Of a DNA stretch of 64,000 nt, positions 26,472 to 35,143 are shown one piece after another. The notes beneath the pieces were generated by a model. It did no database searches, was not told the DNA's origin, and saw only the letters and a program-made list of their open reading frames with translations. The position numbers and the translations under genes were made by a program. Positions within the stretch are counted from its first letter, which is position 1. Every line of letters begins with the position of its first letter. The DNA comes from JBFHFS01 sp041583495. GTDB lineage: Bacteria > Bacteroidota > Bacteroidia > Bacteroidales > Marinilabiliaceae. The stretch covers positions 33,558-97,557 of the forward strand of contig JBFHFS010000016.1 in the NCBI GenBank assembly GCA_041583495.1, in the 5' to 3' direction.

Positions 26472-28424
26472 ATGATGATTCGTATTCTTTTTTCTTTTTC
26501 AATGGTTGTTACGCTCATGCTCTCAGGCTGTGCCTCGGGAGGAAAGCTGACTTCCGGCGAAAAATTATATCAACTTGGCGAATATTATAAAGCTTCCTCC
26601 CATTTTAAAAAGGCCTACTCGCATGAAAAGAACCGGTTTTATAAGGCCCGTGCTTCCTTCTATTTGGGGATGTGTTATTTAAAATTGAATCAGGGTCAAC
26701 GTGCCGTTACAGCCTTGGATAGGGCGGTAAGAAATGGCTATTCCGAGCCGGAAGTTTATTTGCATTGGGGACAAGCCCTCCGAATGACCGGGAAGTACGA
26801 AGAAGCCATTGATGTTTATCAAAAGTATCTGGAGTTCGATGTGGGAAATGTAGTGGCTAACAATGGAATTAGCTCCTGTCGCCTGGTCTTGAAGGATCCC
26901 GGAAAAACCCGTTACCAGGTTGAGGAGGTGAGTGACCTTAATTCCCGTTACAGCGATTTCTCTCCGACTTTCGAAGGCACCGATTTCTCAACGATCTATT
27001 TTTCATCGATGCGTAAAGCCGGGAAAAAAAAGAAGAATACCAGCCGCATTACCGGGCAGGGTAGTTCAATGGTCTATTCCACCAGAGAGCTTGGTGGCGG
27101 CCAGTGGGAAGAACCTGAGCCTTTCTCGGGCGATGTAACGGTCAACGACGAAGATGGTACACCTTGTTTTTCGGCCGATGGCAAAGAGCTTTATTATACG
27201 CGTTGTTCCTATCTCGAAGACGGTCCTTCGGGGGCTGCCATTTGGAGGATGAAGAAAATGGGGGGTCGATGGGGGCAACCCGAGAAGATAGAGTTGGGGC
27301 CCGACAGCCTGGTTTTTGCCCATCCGGCCATCTCCCCCGACGGGAACACGCTGTATTTTGTTTCCGACATGCCGGGGGGAAAAGGGGGGCAGGATATATG
27401 GCAAATTAGAAAAAAATCGGATGGCTCATGGGGCGTTCCTTTTAACCTGGGCCCCGATGTTAATACCTCCGGGGATGAGATGTTTCCCTATGTCCGAAAC
27501 GACGGCCGTCTCTATTTTTCTTCAAATGGACTGATAGGTTATGGTGGCCTCGATCTTTTTGAAGCTTCTGAAATTGAGGATGAAGGTTGGAGGGTAAATA
27601 ATATGGGAGTCCCGATGAACTCCCTGGGTGACGATTTTGGCATTGTTTTCAGAGGGCAACAGGAGAGTGGATTCTTCTCCTCTAACCGAAATAGTTCCAA
27701 AGGGGTGGATGATATTTTTGCCTTTGAGCGACCATTGATCGTTCCCACCCTTAAAGGAAGAATCCTCAATAAGAAAGGGACCCCTGTGGAAGGGACTCTG
27801 CTGCGAATTGTCGGTAACAATGGAACCAATGTCCTTGTTTCCGTCCAGTCCGATGGCCAGTATGAGTATAAACTTGAGCCCGATGCCAGTTATGTTATGA
27901 TGGCTTCGGCTCCCGATTATCTCAACAGGAAGGAAAAAGTATCCACCAGTGGATTGGTCGAAAGCAGAACCTTTGAACGAAACCTGGTGCTGGAGTCTGC
28001 CCGGTCGGCCATCCTGTTTTACGATATTAGGTATAGTCCCGGCGAAATTGCAGTGAGTCCCCAGGCACAGGAGAATCTCGACCGGGTGGCCCGAATTCTC
28101 ACCTCCAACCCTCTCTATAGGGTAAGGATAGAGGTGCATGCATTTGGGGGGGGGGCCGAGACCGAGGATTTAGTGGTGGCTCAGAAAAGGGCTCTTGCAG
28201 TTGAGTCTTATCTTTTGGAAAAGGGCGTTCTGGGAAACCAGCTGGAGATGCAGGCTTTGGGGCGATCCAGGCCCCTTAAAGCAGATGAGGCTCTGGCCGG
28301 GAAATACACTTTCCTGACCGCCGGACAGGAGCTTTCTTCTGAATTTATTTCCTCGTTGACTGTCTCCCAGAGAAACAGTCTTCAACAAGAGGTTAATCGT
28401 ATTCATTTCAGTTTCCTGGAGTAA
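26472..28424 (+). CDS. PorE-like outer-membrane lipoprotein (TPR + WD40-like + OmpA-like)
   Basis: A 650-residue lipoprotein (MLSGC, Cys20). Domain order: TPR-like helices (about 25-135, LYQLGEYYKASSHFKKAY and LHWGQALRMTGKYEEAIDVY); PD40/WD40-like repeats (about 155-420, with FSSMRKAG, SADGKELYYTR, SPDGNTLYFVSD, RNDGRLYFSSN); a carboxypeptidase-regulatory-like beta domain (about 425-515); and a C-terminal OmpA-like domain. This is the PorE layout, a T9SS accessory protein bridging the outer membrane and peptidoglycan. The OmpA-like part keeps the Arg helix (QKRALAVESYLLEKGV) but has HAFGGG where HTD is usual, so peptidoglycan binding is uncertain. Other por genes are not in the window, so a non-T9SS paralogue is possible. 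Confidence 0.87.
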   Translation: MMIRILFSFSMVVTLMLSGCASGGKLTSGEKLYQLGEYYKASSHFKKAYSHEKNRFYKARASFYLGMCYLKLNQGQRAVTALDRAVRNGYSEPEVYLHWGQALRMTGKYEEAIDVYQKYLEFDVGNVVANNGISSCRLVLKDPGKTRYQVEEVSDLNSRYSDFSPTFEGTDFSTIYFSSMRKAGKKKKNTSRITGQGSSMVYSTRELGGGQWEEPEPFSGDVTVNDEDGTPCFSADGKELYYTRCSYLEDGPSGAAIWRMKKMGGRWGQPEKIELGPDSLVFAHPAISPDGNTLYFVSDMPGGKGGQDIWQIRKKSDGSWGVPFNLGPDVNTSGDEMFPYVRNDGRLYFSSNGLIGYGGLDLFEASEIEDEGWRVNNMGVPMNSLGDDFGIVFRGQQESGFFSSNRNSSKGVDDIFAFERPLIVPTLKGRILNKKGTPVEGTLLRIVGNNGTNVLVSVQSDGQYEYKLEPDASYVMMASAPDYLNRKEKVSTSGLVESRTFERNLVLESARSAILFYDIRYSPGEIAVSPQAQENLDRVARILTSNPLYRVRIEVHAFGGGAETEDLVVAQKRALAVESYLLEKGVLGNQLEMQALGRSRPLKADEALAGKYTFLTAGQELSSEFISSLTVSQRNSLQQEVNRIHFSFLE

Positions 28425-28518
28425 CCCACGGTCCTAAGCAATGACTTTTTTCAGTGGACATTCATTCCCGTTTATTTCGTGGGTGTTATCAGGGGTTGAT
28501 GTTACAGAAAGATTATAC

Positions 28519-28526
28519 TACTTTTG
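28519..28526 (+). promoter_or_regulatory. -7 element of purM
   Basis: TACTTTTG at 28519-28526, 33 nt before the GTG start. Confidence 0.6.
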
Positions 28527-28559
28527 CGCAGCAGAATTTAATTTAAAAAATATAAAGAC

Positions 28560-29732
28560 GTGAACCCGGATACAAGGTACAACCAGCGCGGAGTTTCAGC
28601 ATCAAAAGAGGATGTTCATGAGGCCATTAAAAATGTAGATAAGGGGCTTTTCCCTGCAGCATTTTGCAAGATTGTGCCGGATATTTTGGGCGGTGACCCG
28701 GAATGGTGCAACATTATGCATGCCGATGGCGCAGGCACAAAGTCTTCCCTGGCTTATCTTTACTGGAAAGAGACCGGTGACCTGTCGGTTTGGAAAGGGA
28801 TCGCTCAGGATGCCATCGTGATGAACCTCGATGACTTGTTGTGTGTGGGGGCTACCGATAATATCCTGCTCTCATCAACCATTGGGCGCAATAAAAACCT
28901 GATTCCGGGCGAGATCATCTCTGCCATCATCAATGGTACGGAAGAGTTGCTGTCCGAATTAAGGGATCTGGGGATCTCTATCTGGTCTACCGGTGGTGAA
29001 ACAGCCGACGTGGGAGACCTGGTGCGGACCATCATCGTCGATTCTACCGTGACTTGCCGCATGAAGCGCTCCGAGGTCATCTCAAACGATCATATCCAGC
29101 CCGGCGACGTAATTGTAGGCTTTTCCTCTTCCGGGCAAGCTTCTTACGAAAAGGGGTATAACGGAGGCATGGGAAGTAACGGACTCACCTCTGCCCGGCA
29201 CGATGTCTTTGCCCATTATCTGGCCGATAAGTACCCCGAGAGTTTCGATCCGCATATCCCTTCCGACCTGGTATTTTCCGGGCCTCATAAACTTACCGAA
29301 GCCATTGAAGGACTTCAGCTGGATGCAGGTAAGCTGGTGTTGTCACCTACCCGTACCTATGCCCCCCTGGTGAAAAAATTGCTGGATTCCCACCGATCGC
29401 AAATTCATGGGATGGTGCACTGTTCGGGTGGCGCTCAGACTAAAGTGCTGAACTTTGTGGAGAATATGCACGTTGTAAAGGATAACCTTTTTTCGGTTCC
29501 TCCTCTTTTTCAGTTGATAAGAGAAGCCTCGGGAACCCCCTGGAGCGAGATGTTTAAGGTCTTCAATATGGGACACCGGTTTGAGGTGTACGTGAAACCC
29601 GAAATTGCTGATGAGGTGATCCAGATAGCCTCGGCTTTCAATATAGAAGCCAAAGTGGTGGGTCGTTGTGAACCTTCTTCCACAGGGAACAAACTCACCA
29701 TTAAGGGTGAGATGGGAACTTTTGTTTATTAA
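28560..29732 (+). CDS. purM: Phosphoribosylformylglycinamidine cyclo-ligase (AIR synthetase)
   Basis: Closes the imidazole ring of formylglycinamidine ribonucleotide to give AIR, using ATP; the fifth step of purine synthesis. The 390 residues match the longer Bacteroidota form of the family, starting with a GTG. Signatures: RYNQRGVSASKEDVHEA at the N-terminus, DGAGTKSSLAYLYWK, a nucleotide-binding NLDDLLCVGATDN, and the Gly-rich SGQASYEKGYNGGMGSNGLT. The C-terminal domain is complete. prfA follows 9 bp later, so the two genes are very likely co-transcribed. purN is at the start of the window. Confidence 0.96.
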   Translation: MNPDTRYNQRGVSASKEDVHEAIKNVDKGLFPAAFCKIVPDILGGDPEWCNIMHADGAGTKSSLAYLYWKETGDLSVWKGIAQDAIVMNLDDLLCVGATDNILLSSTIGRNKNLIPGEIISAIINGTEELLSELRDLGISIWSTGGETADVGDLVRTIIVDSTVTCRMKRSEVISNDHIQPGDVIVGFSSSGQASYEKGYNGGMGSNGLTSARHDVFAHYLADKYPESFDPHIPSDLVFSGPHKLTEAIEGLQLDAGKLVLSPTRTYAPLVKKLLDSHRSQIHGMVHCSGGAQTKVLNFVENMHVVKDNLFSVPPLFQLIREASGTPWSEMFKVFNMGHRFEVYVKPEIADEVIQIASAFNIEAKVVGRCEPSSTGNKLTIKGEMGTFVY

Positions 29733-29741
29733 AAAATAGTT

Positions 29742-30830
29742 ATGGCAAAATATAGTTCATTATTAGAGAAGTTAGAATCTCTTCGTCTTCATTTTGAGGA
29801 GATTGGGCAACAGCTCTCCGATCCGGCAGTCATTGCAGATACCAAACGGTATGTGAAACTGAATAAGGAGTACCGTGATCTTGAGGATGTGGTTATTGCC
29901 GGCAAGGACTATCGTCTTCTTGTCGAGAATATTGAGGCCAACAAAGCCATCCTAAAGGACGAGGACGACGATGAGCTTAGGGCGATGGCCCGCGAAGAGC
30001 TGGATGAGCTGGAAGAAAGGAAACCCCAGCTCGAGGAGGAGATCAAGGTGCTGCTACTGCCCAGTGACCCCGAAGATGATAAGAATGCTGTCATGGAAAT
30101 TCGTGGGGGTGCAGGGGGAGATGAAGCCAGCATTTTTGCTGGAGACCTGTTCCGTATGTATTGCAAATTCTGTGAGCAGAAGGGCTGGAAATATGAGGTG
30201 ACACACTCCTCGGAAGGTACTGCCGGTGGTTTTAAGGAGGTGGTTATGAGTGTAACCGGAAATGGAGTGTATGGCGTGTTAAAATATGAGTCGGGGGTGC
30301 ACCGGGTGCAGCGCGTTCCCCAAACCGAAACTCAGGGCAGGGTGCACACTTCAGCCGCTTCGGTTGCCGTGTTGCCCGAAGCCGAAGAGTTTGATGTTCA
30401 GCTTAAAACCGAGGATATCCGGAAGGATACCTATTGCTCCTCAGGGCCCGGAGGTCAGTCGGTTAATACCACCTATTCGGCCATTCGTCTGACACATATC
30501 CCTTCCGGAATTGTGGTTACCTGTCAGGATCAAAAATCCCAGCTCAAAAATCTGGATAAAGCCATGATAGAGCTTAGAACCCGGATTTATAACCTGGAGT
30601 ACCAAAAATACCTCGACGAGATCGGGTCCAAACGTAAAACCATGGTCTCTACCGGAGACCGTTCGGCTAAGATTCGCACCTATAACTATCCCCAGGGAAG
30701 GGTTACCGATCACCGTATCAACTATACCATCTATAACCTGCCTGCTGTAATGGATGGTGATATCATGGGGATTATTGATAAGCTGCAGATCGAAGAGAAT
30801 GCCGAACGTATGAAAGCCAGTGAAATGTAA
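29742..30830 (+). CDS. prfA: Peptide chain release factor 1
   Basis: Reads UAA and UAG at the ribosomal A site and triggers peptide release. The 362 residues are full length. The tripeptide anticodon-like PxT motif is PQT (193-195) in HRVQRVPQTETQGR, which marks it as RF1 rather than RF2. The catalytic GGQ loop is SSGPGGQSVNTT (GGQ at 237-239), the site usually N5-methylated by PrmC. The N-terminal helical domain is highly acidic around 70-115. It lies 9 bp after purM. Confidence 0.98.
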   Translation: MAKYSSLLEKLESLRLHFEEIGQQLSDPAVIADTKRYVKLNKEYRDLEDVVIAGKDYRLLVENIEANKAILKDEDDDELRAMAREELDELEERKPQLEEEIKVLLLPSDPEDDKNAVMEIRGGAGGDEASIFAGDLFRMYCKFCEQKGWKYEVTHSSEGTAGGFKEVVMSVTGNGVYGVLKYESGVHRVQRVPQTETQGRVHTSAASVAVLPEAEEFDVQLKTEDIRKDTYCSSGPGGQSVNTTYSAIRLTHIPSGIVVTCQDQKSQLKNLDKAMIELRTRIYNLEYQKYLDEIGSKRKTMVSTGDRSAKIRTYNYPQGRVTDHRINYTIYNLPAVMDGDIMGIIDKLQIEENAERMKASEM

Positions 30831-30878
30831 ATTACCCCTCGCGGCCAGGAAGTGTATGCTTTGGATAGTTTTCTCCAA

Positions 30879-30933
30879 CCTCTATCATCTAACCTCTAAC
30901 CCCTAATCTCTACCTGTAACCTCTAACATCTAT
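30879..30933 (+). repeat. Tandem heptanucleotide repeat upstream of pyrF
   Basis: About eight units of a CCTCTAA-like heptamer (units starting at 30879, 30886, 30893, 30900, 30907, 30914, 30920 and 30927; the sixth is 6 nt). It ends 6 nt before the pyrF ATG and would form an unstructured C/U-rich leader. Confidence 0.75.
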
Positions 30934-30939
30934 TTGACC

Positions 30940-31770
30940 ATGACTACCCAGGAAATTTTTGAGCAGATAAAGAAAAAAAAGAGTTTTTTATGTGTGGGCC
31001 TGGATGCGGATATTAATAAGATTCCCCGTTTTCTGATGGATACCACCGACCCGATATTTGCCTTTAACAAGGAGATTATCGATGCCACACACGATGTGAC
31101 CGTGGCTTATAAACCTAATCTGGCCTTTTACGAAAGCCTGGGGGTGAGCGGATGGAACTCTCTGGAGAAAACGGTGAACTACATTCGTTACAAGTACCCC
31201 GATTTGTTCATTATTGCCGATGCTAAACGGGGCGATATAGGGAATACCTCCAATTTGTATGCGCGTGCCTTTTTCGATGCGATGGATTTCGATGCCGTTA
31301 CCGTTGCCCCCTACATGGGCGAGGATTCGGTTAAGCCTTTCCTGACTTATGTGGGCCATTGGGTAATTGTGTTGGCCCTCACCTCTAACAAGGGGGCCTC
31401 CGATTTTCAATATGTGACTCAGGATGGAGAGCCCTTATTTAAGAAGGTGCTTAATCAATCTAAGGCATGGGGCTCCAATGAAAATATGATGTATGTGGTT
31501 GGGGCTACACGCGCCGAAATGCTGAAGGAGATTCGTGAAGTGGTGCCCGATCATTTTCTGCTGGTTCCGGGTGTTGGTGCCCAGGGTGGAAGTCTGGCCC
31601 AGGTGGCCCGAAATGGGATGAACGATAAATGTGGCTTGCTGGTGAACTCCTCCCGCGCCATTATCTATGCTTCCGACGGTCAGGATTTTGCATTAAAGGC
31701 AGGTGAAGCGGCCAAAGAGGTGCAAGGGGAAATGGCACTGTTGCTTTCCGAAGCCGGTTTATTGGACTAA
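30940..31770 (+). CDS. pyrF: Orotidine-5'-phosphate decarboxylase (type 2 subfamily)
   Basis: Converts OMP to UMP, the last step of de novo pyrimidine synthesis. The 276-residue length and the sequence fit the longer type 2 family common in Bacteroidota and Actinobacteria. The catalytic Lys/Asp cluster is IIADAKRGDIGNTS. The N-terminal strand is KSFLCVGLDADINKIP, and the phosphate-binding end is FLLVPGVGAQGG followed by VNSSRAIIYAS. The ATG at 30940 is preferred; a TTG at 30934 lies inside the upstream repeat tract. It follows prfA by 109 bp, a gap filled mostly by that tract. Confidence 0.96.
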   Translation: MTTQEIFEQIKKKKSFLCVGLDADINKIPRFLMDTTDPIFAFNKEIIDATHDVTVAYKPNLAFYESLGVSGWNSLEKTVNYIRYKYPDLFIIADAKRGDIGNTSNLYARAFFDAMDFDAVTVAPYMGEDSVKPFLTYVGHWVIVLALTSNKGASDFQYVTQDGEPLFKKVLNQSKAWGSNENMMYVVGATRAEMLKEIREVVPDHFLLVPGVGAQGGSLAQVARNGMNDKCGLLVNSSRAIIYASDGQDFALKAGEAAKEVQGEMALLLSEAGLLD

Positions 31771-31868
31771 AATCCGAATCGGTGCGCCTTCTAAAAAAAG
31801 GGCCCCATAGATAAGGAAACATTCGAACCCGGCTTTCTTTAAGTTAACATTTCACTTTCCCGAAACGG

Positions 31869-31876
31869 TATATTTG
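31869..31876 (+). promoter_or_regulatory. -7 element of the DUF2851 gene
   Basis: TATATTTG at 31869-31876, 38 nt before the ATG. Confidence 0.6.
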
Positions 31877-31914
31877 CAGAATTCTTTTTAACTTACAGAT
31901 AGAAAATATCTGTT

Positions 31915-33198
31915 ATGAGCGAAGAGTTTCTGCATTACTTGTGGCAATATAAGCTGTACAAGCCGGGACTTTTTTCTACCGTGGAGGGCCTGCCCCTCGA
32001 AGTGGTGCATCCCGGTCACCCTAATCACGATGCCGGCCCCGATTTCTTCAATGCAAAAGTTAAGATAGACGATACCTTATGGGCAGGAAATGTGGAGATT
32101 CATTTGCGGGCCTCCGATTGGTATCGCCACAATCACCATAAAGATCCGGCCTACAACAATGTGATTCTCCATGTCGTTTTGGAGGCCGATCGGGAAGTGG
32201 AAGGAACCCTGGGGCAAGCCATTCCGGCCTGGGAAATTCAGTTCGACAGCTCCCTGGAAGAGGGTTATGCTTCCCTGCTCCGGAATAAGGGCTGGATTCC
32301 TTGTGAAGGTCGCATTAATCAGTTGCCCTTCTTCGATATCCAAAGTTGGATGGATCGTATGCTAATCGAAAAGCTGGAACACAAGGTCTCGGCGATACTG
32401 GATCTGCTCGAGGCTTCCAACAACGACTGGGAAGAGGTTTTTTATGTGGTACTGGCCCGCAACTTTGGCTTTGGGTTGAATGGACAGCCCTTTGAGCAGT
32501 TGGCCCGGCAAACACCCTGGAAAATGGTTCTCCGAAGTGCCGATCAACCCGAGCGGCTCGAGGCCTTGTTTCTTGGGCAGGCAGGTTTTCTGGACGGATT
32601 GGTTCATGAGGATCCTTACATTTCTGTTTTGGCGCGTGAATATCATCTCCTGAAAAAGAAGTATAATCTGAATGGCCTTCCTGTTTATCAATGGAAATTT
32701 CTTCGGTTGCGTCCCGTCAACTTTCCCACTATTCGTATGGTCCAGCTGGCTGCCCTGATTGCCCGAAATCAAAAGTTATTCTCTTCCTTGTTGCAATGCA
32801 ATTCCTTGAAGGATGTCGATAGCCTTTTGCGGGCATCGCCCTCCGACTACTGGAACAACCATTACAGGCCTGATGCCCTTAGTCCGGCAGGCAGCAAAAA
32901 AATAGGTGCCCCTGCCCGTCAGCTTATTGTGATAAACACCATTGTTCCCCTCTTCTTTGCCTATGCAAAACTTCGAAACCAGCCTCTTTTTCAGCAAAAG
33001 GCGTTGGGGTGGCTGGCCGAATTGCCACCCGAGAAAAACAGTGTGGTGACCGGGTGGGCCAAAAAAGGAATCGGAATAGTGGCTCATTCTGCAGCCGAAT
33101 CCCAGGCACTGGTTTATCTGAAAAAACAGTACTGCGATCATCGGAAATGTTTGGCCTGCCGATTGGGGCATAAGCTGGTGGCCGGAAATAAGGGGTAA
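31915..33198 (+). CDS. DUF2851 family protein
   Basis: A conserved Bacteroidota protein of unknown function, 427 residues, no signal peptide. It begins EEFLHYLWQYKLY and contains HPNHDAGPDFFNAKVKI, VEIHLRASDWYRHNHH and YNNVILHVVLEAD. This nuclease-fold-like core has conserved His/Asp/Glu residues that suggest a metal-dependent, possibly nucleic-acid-processing activity (inference only). The C-terminus has a Cys/His cluster (KKQYCDHRKCLACRLGH) that could bind zinc. Monocistronic. Confidence 0.88.
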   Translation: MSEEFLHYLWQYKLYKPGLFSTVEGLPLEVVHPGHPNHDAGPDFFNAKVKIDDTLWAGNVEIHLRASDWYRHNHHKDPAYNNVILHVVLEADREVEGTLGQAIPAWEIQFDSSLEEGYASLLRNKGWIPCEGRINQLPFFDIQSWMDRMLIEKLEHKVSAILDLLEASNNDWEEVFYVVLARNFGFGLNGQPFEQLARQTPWKMVLRSADQPERLEALFLGQAGFLDGLVHEDPYISVLAREYHLLKKKYNLNGLPVYQWKFLRLRPVNFPTIRMVQLAALIARNQKLFSSLLQCNSLKDVDSLLRASPSDYWNNHYRPDALSPAGSKKIGAPARQLIVINTIVPLFFAYAKLRNQPLFQQKALGWLAELPPEKNSVVTGWAKKGIGIVAHSAAESQALVYLKKQYCDHRKCLACRLGHKLVAGNKG

Positions 33199-33378
33199 GG
33201 TCAACTTTTATTTTCGAACTTTCTGAAGAATGCTACGTAGACTAGCTTATTTTTATGGCCTCTTTAAGGGAGCAGAGAGACCCGAATTCCTTTCATTCAC
33301 TGTTTTTCGCGGACGAACCTGGAAAATTGGTTCGCTTTTTGATGTTAAGTGGATTGTTTGAGAGCTCCGGTAAAAGAC

Positions 33379-33386
33379 TAAATTTG
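33379..33386 (+). promoter_or_regulatory. -7 element of the hypothetical lipoprotein gene
   Basis: TAAATTTG at 33379-33386, 20 nt before the start codon. Confidence 0.6.
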
Positions 33387-33406
33387 ATTTTTTTGTTTAA
33401 TCCAAT

Positions 33407-34000
33407 ATGAAAATTATGAATCTAAAAGTTTTACTTAGCGCAGCTATTGTTTTGAGCCTTGCCTTCGGCCTTAACAGTTGTAAATCGAAAGAGAAAATCT
33501 CATCAAAGGGTGAAGTGGGAAAAATATTGGAAGAACTACCCTGCGAGGATTCCGGGAAATCCGATAAAAACTTTTTCCGGGCCAGTGCTATGGCGACAAG
33601 TTCTGACCTGAGCCTTGCAAAGGAGAAATCCCTGCTGCTGGCCAAACAGCGGTTAGTGACGCTGATTAATTCAAATACCAAGTCGGTTACCGACCGTTAT
33701 GTGAATGAGCGTGAATTTGGAGATGCGGCTGAATTTGAACAGAAATTTGAGAATATTACCCGTGAAGTGGCCGACCAAACCATTTCAAATGTGGTGGTTA
33801 TTTGTGAGAAAGCCAGTGTGCTCGATAATGGAAAATATCGGGGCTTTATTGCCGTTGAAGTCAACCGCGATGATGTGCTCAACAAGATTGCCAATAAAGT
33901 GAGTAATGATAAAAAACTGCAGATCGACTACGATAAAAAGAAATTTGAAGAGATCTTTGATCAGGAAATGGAAAAAATGGCCGCAGAGCAAGGCTATTAA
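33407..34000 (+). CDS. Hypothetical lipoprotein, LPP20-like
   Basis: A 197-residue exported protein with a lipoprotein signal ending LNSC (Cys25). After a short linker the core reads FFRASAMATSSDLSLAKEKSLLLAKQRL, then helices and two beta strands (ISNVVVICEKASV; KYRGFIAVEVNRDDVLNKI). This layout resembles the LPP20/FlgT N-terminal fold, in which Ala-rich helices follow the FRASG-like strand. The C-terminal 25 residues are a charged helix. Function unknown. An in-frame ATG three codons downstream is an alternative start. A bidirectional terminator follows. Confidence 0.75.
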   Translation: MKIMNLKVLLSAAIVLSLAFGLNSCKSKEKISSKGEVGKILEELPCEDSGKSDKNFFRASAMATSSDLSLAKEKSLLLAKQRLVTLINSNTKSVTDRYVNEREFGDAAEFEQKFENITREVADQTISNVVVICEKASVLDNGKYRGFIAVEVNRDDVLNKIANKVSNDKKLQIDYDKKKFEEIFDQEMEKMAAEQGY

Positions 34001-34019
34001 GAATATCTGATAATTACAG

Positions 34020-34067
34020 AAAAGGCCCTGTCCTTCTTGTTAGAGAAGTAGACAGGGCCTTTTTTTT
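34020..34067. terminator. Bidirectional terminator between convergent genes
   Basis: AAAGGCCCTGTC (34021-34032) pairs with GACAGGGCCTTT (34051-34062), with A and T runs flanking. The T run overlaps the stop codon of the minus-strand TIM-barrel gene. Confidence 0.88.
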
Positions 34068-35034
34068 ACTCTGCTAAAAAATCATCACACTCACGGTAGG
34101 CCTGAAGGACTCTTTTTTCTCCCTCGATTCCGGGGATGCTCTGTCCATGTTCCATGCAGAGAACCCCTTGATAGCCTTTTTGGTAGATGTGTCTGAACAC
34201 GTTCTTGTAATTGATCTCTCCTGAGGTAGGCTCTTTTCTTCCGGGATTATCGCCCAGGTGAAAAGCGGCTATCTCGCTCCAATAAGTATCAATGTTGGGA
34301 ATCAGGTTACCTTCTGTTATTTGCTGGTGATAGAGGTCGTCCACTATTTTACACGAGGGGCTGTTCACCCCCCTGCAAATGGCGTAGGCCTGAGGAATGC
34401 CTTTCAGAAAAAGACCGGGATGATCGTGTAGCGAATTTAAAGGTTCCAGTACCATCGTTAAACCAGCGGGCTCCAGTACATCGGCACAGGCCCTCAGGTT
34501 GTCGATAACGTTGGCGGTCTGATAGTCGGGGTGAAGCTTTTCATCGTATCGGCCGGGAACCACTAAAGCCCATTTGGCGTTTACCCGACGGGCTACTTCC
34601 ACTCCTGTTTTCATCTTGTTTAACAACATTTCGCGGACGGCCGGATCCTTTAGGACAAACGAAGTGACGCCAAAATCGGCATACAATACAAAGGGTCCGA
34701 AATCCATCCCCAGCCGCTCAAGTTCACTCGCTATTAGTTCCTGTTCTGCCGGTGGACGATTCATGATGCCATTATCAAAGAGTGCCCGGAAGCCCATGTC
34801 GAAACAAAATTTGATGTAGTCTACAGGATCCTTGCCCCCAAGCTCCTTAAACATTCCGAAATGAGGGGCATATTTTAGGTTAAAGGGTTTTTGCGCATCT
34901 TTCAGCTTCGCCGTCTTCCGTCGATCGCTGCCGAGGGTGGCTGCTGCAGCCCCGGGTGCCGCCATCATAAGGGCACTGGCCCCGGCCATCTTCTTTACGA
35001 ATCCTCTTCTTGAAAGATCTATTGTTTTTTTCAT
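34066..35034 (-). CDS. Tat-exported sugar isomerase/epimerase-like TIM barrel protein
   Basis: A member of the xylose isomerase-like TIM barrel family, closest in pattern to hydroxypyruvate isomerase, 322 residues. The N-terminus carries a twin-arginine signal (SRRGFVKKM, R9-R10, then a hydrophobic Ala-rich stretch to about 33). The metal ligands expected for the family are visible: E197 (MVLEPLNS), D232 (KIVDDLYHQQ), H259 (AAFHLGDNPGR) and E295 (LCMEHGQ). It would isomerise or epimerise a keto-sugar or sugar acid in the periplasm. Last gene of a three-gene minus-strand group behind the Gfo/Idh and cytochrome-SUMF1 genes. The 109-bp gap before it has no clear signal. Confidence 0.87.
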   Translation of the reverse strand: MKKTIDLSRRGFVKKMAGASALMMAAPGAAAATLGSDRRKTAKLKDAQKPFNLKYAPHFGMFKELGGKDPVDYIKFCFDMGFRALFDNGIMNRPPAEQELIASELERLGMDFGPFVLYADFGVTSFVLKDPAVREMLLNKMKTGVEVARRVNAKWALVVPGRYDEKLHPDYQTANVIDNLRACADVLEPAGLTMVLEPLNSLHDHPGLFLKGIPQAYAICRGVNSPSCKIVDDLYHQQITEGNLIPNIDTYWSEIAAFHLGDNPGRKEPTSGEINYKNVFRHIYQKGYQGVLCMEHGQSIPGIEGEKRVLQAYRECDDFLAE

Positions 35035-35143
35035 GGTTTTGCGTTTTTCTTTTGGTCACAATAGAAAATGGAATGTTGGGAAGGTAACGAAAAAATGGCG
35101 TGGCGTCAATTTTTACGACTCTCTTCCCATCCCCTTTTCCTGC

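Noticed and set aside
30879..30933. CRISPR array
   Set aside because: Units are 7 nt with no spacers.
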